Assembly: GCF_035987325.1 (NCBI RefSeq) | Contig: NZ_CP108488.1 | Span: 8,494,001 to 8,558,000, forward strand | DNA from: Streptomyces sp. NBC_01244 | GTDB lineage: Bacteria; Actinomycetota; Actinomycetes; Streptomycetales; Streptomycetaceae | DNA length: 64,000 nt | Direction: 5' to 3' | Shown here: one piece after another, positions 59,192 through 64,000 of the stretch | Layout: every line of letters begins with the position of its first letter | Position numbering within the stretch: position 1 is the stretch's first letter | Notes under the pieces: generated by a model | The model's database searches: none | What the model saw: only the letters and a program-made list of their open reading frames with translations | What the model was told of the DNA's origin: nothing | Program-made: the position numbers and the translations under genes

Positions 59192-61357
59192 TCAGGCGTA
59201 CACGCGGCCCTGCGCGGCCCTTGCCACCAGTGAGGCGGGCGGGATGAAGCGGTCGCCGTACCGGTCCGTGAGTTGGTGTGCCCGGGTGACGAAGCCGGCC
59301 AGTCCGCCCTCGTACTGGTTGATGTATTGGATGACGCCGCCGGTCCAACCGGGGAAGCCGATGCCGAAGATCGACCCGATGTTGGCGTCGGGGACGGAGC
59401 GCAGCACGTTCTCGTCGAGGCAGCGGACCGTGTCGATTGCCTCGGCGAAGAGCATGCGCTCCTTCATGTCCTCGAAGGGGATCTCGTGGCCGGGCTTGGT
59501 GAAGTGCTCGATCAGGCCCGGCCACAGGCCGGTTCGCTTGCCGTCCTGGTACGAGTAGAATCCGCCGCCGGTCGATCGGCCCTTGCGGGCGAAGTCGTCG
59601 ATCATCCGGTTGATGACCGCCTCGGATCCGTGCGTGGGCCAGTCACCGCCCTCGGCCTCGAAGGCGGCCGCGGTCTCCTGGCGGATCTTGCGCGGCAGGG
59701 TCAGCGTCAGTTCGTCCATCAGCTGTAGGGCCGGCGCCGGATAACCTGCCTGGAGCGCCGCCTGCTCGATGGAGGCGGGGTGGATGCCCTCACCGACCAT
59801 GGCCACGGCCTCGTCCAGGAACTTGCCGATCACCCGGCTGGTGAAGAAGCCCCGGCTGTCGTTGACGACGATCGGTGTCTTGTCGATCTGTCGAGCGACG
59901 TCGAGGGCTCTGGCGAGCGCCGCATCAGAGGTTCGCTCGCCGACGACGATCTCGAGGAGGGGCATCTTGTCGACCGGGGAGAAGAAGTGCAGGCCGATGA
60001 AGTTCTCCTGATCCCGCACGCCGTCGGCGAGTCGGGAGATGGGGAGCGTGGAGGTGTTGGAGCCGAGCAGGGTGCCGGGCTCCAGGAAGTCCTCGATCTC
60101 CTGGAAGACCTTCCTCTTCAACTCGGGGCTCTCGAAGACCGCCTCGATGACCAGATCACAGCCGCGCAGGTCCTCGGCCTGCGCCGTCGGCCTGATCCGC
60201 CCGAGCACCTCGTCGGCGCGCTCGCGAGACGTCTTCCCGCGACTGACGGCCTTGTCGAGCAGGCCGGCCGAGTAGGCCTTCCCCCGTTCGGCGGCCTCGA
60301 GGGAGATGTCCTTGAGGACCACTTCCATGCCGCCCCGTGCGCAGACGTACACGATGCCGGCGCCCATCATTCCGGCGCCGAGCACGCCGACCTTCGTCGC
60401 CTGCCAGGTGTCGTGGCCCGCGGGGCGACTGCCGCCGTTGTTGATGTGCTGGAGGTCGAAGAAGAAGGCCTGAGTCATGTTCTTCGCGATCTGGCCGGTG
60501 ACCAGCTGCACGAAGTAGCGGCTCTCGATGAGGAATGCGGTGTCCAGATCGACCTGTGCGCCCTCGACGGCCGCCGCCAAGATGTTGCGCGGCGCGGGGT
60601 AGTCGGCGCCACGCAGTTGCTTGCGCAGGTTGGCGGGGAAGGCGGGGAGGTTGGCGGCGAACTTCGGGGTCGCGGGGGTGCCGCCGGGGATCCGGTAGCC
60701 CTGGGCGTCCCAGGGCTGTACGGCGTCGGGGTGCTCGGCGATCCAGGCCTTGGCACGGCCGATGAGCTCCTCGGGGGTGTCGACGACTTCGTCCACCAGT
60801 CCCAGGTCCAGGGCTGCTCGCACCTTGTGCCGCTGCCCTTGGAGCAGCACGTTGAGCAGGGCGTCGGTGATGCCGAGCAGCCGTACTGTGCGTACGACGC
60901 CGCCCGCGCCGGGCAGCAGGCCCAGGCTGACCTCGGGCAGTCCGATCTGGGAACCCTTGGCATCCTGGGCGATGCGGTGGTGGCAGGACAGGGCGATCTC
61001 CAGACCGCCGCCCAGCGCCGCCCCGTTGATGGCCGCCACGACGGGCCTGCCGAGTGTTTCAAGTCTGCGCAGCAGGGCCTTGATCCGGGTGACGAAGGCG
61101 AGCGAATCGGCGGCGTCCTCGGGGCCCGCCGTGATGAGTTCGGTCAGGTCACCGCCGGCGAAGAAGGTCTTCTTCGCGGAGGTGATCACTACGCCGGCCA
61201 AGCCGTCCCGCTCGGCTTCGAGGCGGTCGACGACCACGGCGAAGTCGTCGATGAACGTCCGGTTCATCGTGTTGGCCGACTGCCCGGGGGCGTCCATCGT
61301 GAGGACGACGACACCGTCCGCGTCCTGCTCCCAGCGGAAGTGGTTCTGCTCGCTCAT
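59192..61357 (-). CDS. FadB/FadJ-type bifunctional enoyl-CoA hydratase / 3-hydroxyacyl-CoA dehydrogenase
   Basis: 721 residues from ATG 61357. The N-terminal ~190 residues are crotonase (AAINGAALGGGLEIALSCHHRIA; LPEVSLGLLPGAGGV with acid residues of the hydratase). Then the NAD domain (VGVLGAGMMGAGIVYVCARGGMEV, near residue 335), and the dehydrogenase core (GLHFFSPVDKMPLLEIVVGERTSD). It carries out two steps of fatty-acid beta-oxidation. It follows the thiolase gene by 105 nt in the same direction. Confidence 0.92.
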   Translation of the reverse strand: MSEQNHFRWEQDADGVVVLTMDAPGQSANTMNRTFIDDFAVVVDRLEAERDGLAGVVITSAKKTFFAGGDLTELITAGPEDAADSLAFVTRIKALLRRLETLGRPVVAAINGAALGGGLEIALSCHHRIAQDAKGSQIGLPEVSLGLLPGAGGVVRTVRLLGITDALLNVLLQGQRHKVRAALDLGLVDEVVDTPEELIGRAKAWIAEHPDAVQPWDAQGYRIPGGTPATPKFAANLPAFPANLRKQLRGADYPAPRNILAAAVEGAQVDLDTAFLIESRYFVQLVTGQIAKNMTQAFFFDLQHINNGGSRPAGHDTWQATKVGVLGAGMMGAGIVYVCARGGMEVVLKDISLEAAERGKAYSAGLLDKAVSRGKTSRERADEVLGRIRPTAQAEDLRGCDLVIEAVFESPELKRKVFQEIEDFLEPGTLLGSNTSTLPISRLADGVRDQENFIGLHFFSPVDKMPLLEIVVGERTSDAALARALDVARQIDKTPIVVNDSRGFFTSRVIGKFLDEAVAMVGEGIHPASIEQAALQAGYPAPALQLMDELTLTLPRKIRQETAAAFEAEGGDWPTHGSEAVINRMIDDFARKGRSTGGGFYSYQDGKRTGLWPGLIEHFTKPGHEIPFEDMKERMLFAEAIDTVRCLDENVLRSVPDANIGSIFGIGFPGWTGGVIQYINQYEGGLAGFVTRAHQLTDRYGDRFIPPASLVARAAQGRVYA

Positions 61358-61462
61358 CGCTGATGCTCTCGTCTCGTCTGTCGCGGGTCGTGCCGCGGGA
61401 AAGGAGGTTGTGTTCGAATCGCTGGAGGTGAGGCGGTCATTCGTATCGCCGGCCCGAGGCAC

Positions 61463-62677
61463 TCAAAGGCATTCGATGACGGTGGCGATGCCCATGCCGC
61501 CGCCGACGCAGAGCGTGCAGAGTCCAAAGCGCTGATCGCGCCGCTCCAGCTCGTCGATCACCGTGCCGACGAGCATCGCGCCGGTCGCGCCCAGCGGATG
61601 GCCGAGGGCGATCGACCCGCCGTTGACGTTGATCTTGTCCAGTGGGACGTTCATGTCCTTGGCGAAGCGCAGCGGCACCGCGGCGAAGGCTTCGTTGACC
61701 TCGAACAGGTCGATGTCGTCGACCGTCAGCCCTGCCTTGGCGAGCGCCTTGCGGCTGGCCGGCACGGGACCGGTGAGCATGATCGTCGGGTCGGAGCCGG
61801 AGAGCGCGGTCGCCACGATGCGTGCCCGCGGCCTCAGCCCGGCCGTACGGCCGGCCTGCTCGCTGCCGATGAGCAGCAGCGCGGCGCCGTCGACGATGCC
61901 GGAGGAGTTGCCCGCGTGGTGTACGTGGTTGATCTTCTCCACCTGGTGGTACTTCTGCAGCGCCACCGCGTCGAAGCCGCCCGCCTCGCCCATCACCGCG
62001 AACGAGGGGGTGAGCGCGGCGAGACCTTCCAGGGTGGTGTCGGGACGCAGGTACTCGTCGCGATCGAGTACCGCAAGGCCGCTGACATCGCGTACTGGCA
62101 CGACCGAGTTCTTGAAGAACCCGTCCGCCTGTGCTGCCGCGGCTCGCTGCTGCGACCGCAGTGCATAGCGGTCCAGGTCCTCGCGGGAGAAGCCCTCGAT
62201 GGTCGCGATCAGGTCGGCGCTGACGCCCTGGGGGATGAAGTAGGTGTCGTAGGAAGTCGCCGGGTCCAGTGGCCAGGCCCCGCCGTCCGAGCCAAGGGGC
62301 ACCCGGGACATGGACTCGACACCGCCGGCGAGCACCAGGTCTTCGGAGCCCGAGCGCACCTTCTGCGCGGCGAGGTTCACGGCCTCAAGGCCGGAGGCAC
62401 AGAACCGATTGACCTGCAGACCCGCGGTGGTGTCGGGCAGCCCCGCCGCGAGGGCGGCCGTCTTGGCGATGTCACAGCCCTGGTCGCCCACGGGGCTGAC
62501 GACCCCGAGGACGACATCTTCGATCAGCTGCGGGTCCAGGGCGGGGTTGCGTCGGCGTATCTCGTCGATCAGGCCTACGACCAGGGAGACGGGTTTGATC
62601 CCGTGGAGTGAGCCGGTCTGCTTGCCCCGGCCCCTGGGCGTCCGGATTGCCTCGTATATGAAGGCTTCAGTGGTCAA
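61463..62677 (-). CDS. Acetyl-CoA acyltransferase (FadA-type thiolase)
   Basis: 404 residues. Nucleophile Cys93 ([19 protein letters not shown]), the [14 protein letters not shown] motif, [15 protein letters not shown], and CVGGGMG near the C terminus (the second Cys acts as base). It completes the beta-oxidation cycle with the FadB-like protein encoded behind it. Its promoter carries a TetR-type operator shared with the enoyl-CoA hydratase gene. Confidence 0.93.
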   Translation of the reverse strand: MTTEAFIYEAIRTPRGRGKQTGSLHGIKPVSLVVGLIDEIRRRNPALDPQLIEDVVLGVVSPVGDQGCDIAKTAALAAGLPDTTAGLQVNRFCASGLEAVNLAAQKVRSGSEDLVLAGGVESMSRVPLGSDGGAWPLDPATSYDTYFIPQGVSADLIATIEGFSREDLDRYALRSQQRAAAAQADGFFKNSVVPVRDVSGLAVLDRDEYLRPDTTLEGLAALTPSFAVMGEAGGFDAVALQKYHQVEKINHVHHAGNSSGIVDGAALLLIGSEQAGRTAGLRPRARIVATALSGSDPTIMLTGPVPASRKALAKAGLTVDDIDLFEVNEAFAAVPLRFAKDMNVPLDKINVNGGSIALGHPLGATGAMLVGTVIDELERRDQRFGLCTLCVGGGMGIATVIECL

Positions 62678-62807
62678 GGAAGGCGGTCCTCTCTGTACGG
62701 ACCGAGGCGGCAGATGGCCTTCGGCCCGCCCTTCTGTCGGGCCGGAACGACCCGATGGCTCTAACCTGCGGGATCAAATTGACAACCGTCAAGAGGTCTG
62801 GGGCGAT

Positions 62808-62828
62808 TTATTGACGCACCGCCAATAA
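62808..62828. promoter_or_regulatory. Beta-oxidation TetR operator, site 1
   Basis: A 21-bp imperfect inverted repeat, TTATTGAC on one side and CCAATAA on the other around GCACCG, between the thiolase and TetR genes. A second dyad TTGAC-AACC-GTCAA lies at 62779-62792. Site 2 at 63620 has nearly the same sequence. Confidence 0.7.
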
Positions 62829-62889
62829 GCCTGTCGGTGACCCTGCCTAGAATGAGGCCGCAGCACGCACCACCCCGCCCTGTTGGCAC

Positions 62890-63540
62890 ATGAGCAGTGA
62901 GGACAAGACATTGAGCGCTGAGCCGCGGTCGAGACAGAGACTCGAGCCGGACGCGCGCAGGGCGCAGATCTTGGCGGTGGCCCGCCGGCTCTTCGGGGAG
63001 CAGTCCTACGACGCGGTCTCCACCACGGACATCGCACGGGAGGCCGACGTCGCGCGTGGGCTGATCAATCACTACTTCGAAAGCAAGCGGGGGCTGTACC
63101 TGGCCGTCGTCCGCCAGCTGGTGACCGCACCGTCCCCCGTTGCCGACAATCTGCCCAACTCCACGGTCGAACGTCGCGTCACGGTGCTCATCGACCGCTG
63201 GCTCGACGTGGTCGAACACAATGCTCCGATGTGGCTCACGGCCATCGGCAGTGAGGCCGTCGGACGTGACTCCGAGATCGGCCAGATCCTCTTCGAGGGC
63301 GATGAGATCGCCACGGACTGGGTGCTGCAGGCAGCCCGGCTCACCGAGGTGGAAGAGGGGCGAGAGGAGCTCAGGGCGATGGTGCGGTCCTTCGGCAGCA
63401 TGGTCCGGGCGGCCTCCAGGGAGTGGCTCGTGCGAGGCGCACTGAGCCGTAGCGATCTGCACGTACTGCTGACCGACACCCTTTTGCACCTCCTTCACGT
63501 CACCTACCCGGCCTTGCGCGCCTCCCACGAAGGGCGCTGA
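62890..63540 (+). CDS. TetR-family regulator of beta-oxidation (FadR/KstR-like)
   Basis: 216 residues. HTH residues ~22-70 (ARRAQILAVARRLFGEQSYDAVSTTDIAREADVARGLINHYFESKRGLYLAVV). C-terminal ligand domain with APMWLTAIGSEAVGRDSEIGQILFEGDEIATDWVLQA, a form seen in acyl-CoA-responsive TetR regulators. It is divergent from the thiolase gene and upstream of an enoyl-CoA hydratase gene; both promoters hold the same operator, so it probably represses both until acyl-CoA binds. Confidence 0.9.
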   Translation: MSSEDKTLSAEPRSRQRLEPDARRAQILAVARRLFGEQSYDAVSTTDIAREADVARGLINHYFESKRGLYLAVVRQLVTAPSPVADNLPNSTVERRVTVLIDRWLDVVEHNAPMWLTAIGSEAVGRDSEIGQILFEGDEIATDWVLQAARLTEVEEGREELRAMVRSFGSMVRAASREWLVRGALSRSDLHVLLTDTLLHLLHVTYPALRASHEGR

Positions 63541-63619
63541 GCGCCGACGCCCCGACGAGCCGGAACCCTGCGAGGGCCCGACGCTGCCCGCGCCAGTCCT
63601 TGATCAATGTCGGCCTGCT

Positions 63620-63640
63620 CTATTGACACCCTGCCAATAA
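63620..63640 (+). promoter_or_regulatory. Beta-oxidation TetR operator, site 2
   Basis: CTATTGACACC-CTGCCAATAA (21 bp) matches site 1 at 16 of 21 positions including TATTGAC and GCCAATAA, in the promoter of the enoyl-CoA hydratase gene. Confidence 0.7.
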
Positions 63641-63680
63641 CTTCCCCATGCTGGCCCCCATAAGCCTGCGGAGGAGAGCA

Positions 63681-64000
63681 ATGGAGTACACCCAGATCGG
63701 CTACGAGGTGCGCGAGCGCATCGCGACGGTGACGCTCAACCGACCCGAGGCGCGCAACGGCTACACGATCCGAATGGCCGACGAGGCCGCCCACGCGCTG
63801 GGGGTCGCGAGCGCCGACGACGACGTACGCGTCATCGTCCTCACCGGCGCCGGCGACGACTTCTGCGTCGGCGCGGACCTGAGCGGTGGTGGTCTCGGCG
63901 TCACGGCGACCGGCGACCCTTCGGCCGCATCGACGTGGACCGAGCCTGCCACCCGTGTCACCCGGCTGCTCTATCGCTGCGAGAAGCCGGTCATCGCCGC
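63681..64000 (+). CDS. Enoyl-CoA hydratase/isomerase (3' end beyond window)
   Basis: 106 residues visible, ATG 63681 with GGAGGAG upstream. Crotonase start: YEVRERIATVTLNRPEARNGYTIRMADEAAHAL, then VIVLTGAGDDFCVGADLSGGG, the oxyanion loop. It belongs with the beta-oxidation genes by function and by the shared operator. The C-terminal half, including most catalytic residues, lies outside the window. Confidence 0.88.
   Translation, partial: MEYTQIGYEVRERIATVTLNRPEARNGYTIRMADEAAHALGVASADDDVRVIVLTGAGDDFCVGADLSGGGLGVTATGDPSAASTWTEPATRVTRLLYRCEKPVIA

Overview
The window looks like Streptomyces (or a close high-GC actinomycete) chromosomal DNA. GC content is very high, GTG and TTG starts are common, open shadow frames run opposite nearly every gene, regulators are numerous (TetR, MerR, LysR, PucR, Rrf2, winged-helix), and secreted hydrolases and a peptide natural-product cluster are present. 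No rRNA, tRNA, CRISPR array or complete insertion sequence was seen.

Region 1 (1-11723, all minus strand) is one tight operon-like block that I read as a RiPP (ribosomally made, post-translationally modified peptide) gene cluster. In transcription order it holds a cytosolic S8 peptidase, a GAF protein, two SPASM/twitch-type radical SAM enzymes, a heme-oxygenase-like diiron oxidase, an MFS exporter, a 65-residue cysteine-free precursor peptide ending in Tyr-Leu-Trp, a strong hairpin, a nucleotide cyclase/AAA/TPR regulator, a B12-binding radical SAM enzyme and a 2-oxoglutarate/Fe(II) oxygenase cut by the window edge. The precursor frame is continuous with the exporter frame: no stop codon separates them. 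This is the best candidate for an undescribed system.

Region 2 (12-15.5 kb): a serine hydrolase divergent from a MerR regulator, a hotdog thioesterase, and a TetR regulator. Region 3 (15.6-25.6 kb) is a sulfur-acquisition region. It has two near-duplicate sulfonate-type ABC substrate-binding lipoproteins, an Rrf2 regulator, an SfnB-like flavin oxidoreductase with an apparent N-terminal frameshift and a winged-helix regulator. Three short leader peptides carry the (R)RR(Y/H)(I/V)D...SAxC signature, and four promoters share a dyad. Between the duplicates lie a NarK-like MFS transporter, an eroded nucleoside-type ABC transporter and an intact nucleoside phosphorylase.

Region 4 (25.6-38.5 kb) is mixed: SDR/TetR with two matching operators, metallophosphoesterase, DUF2087 protein, penicillin-acylase-like hydrolase, rRNA-type methyltransferase, TPR protein, pirin, remnant of an MmyB-type regulator, DHA2 efflux pump, AttH/CrtC-like protein and TetR. 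Region 5 (38.5-46 kb) is a catabolic island of DUF3500 protein, zinc-type dehydrogenase, atypical SDR, DapA-family lyase, LysR, BASS-type transporter and PucR, centred on an elaborate palindromic operator. Region 6 (46-52.5 kb) is a TetR-controlled, translationally coupled operon: quinone-oxidoreductase-like protein, FAD monooxygenase, two alpha/beta hydrolases and acyl-CoA synthetase. Region 7 (52.6-59 kb) encodes a secreted attack set (NPP1/NLP protein, GH19 chitinase with a ricin lectin, beta-helix lectin protein) with a DasR-like site, then a secreted AttH-like protein and a divergent TetR. Region 8 (59.2-64 kb) is a beta-oxidation regulon with two copies of the same TetR-type operator.
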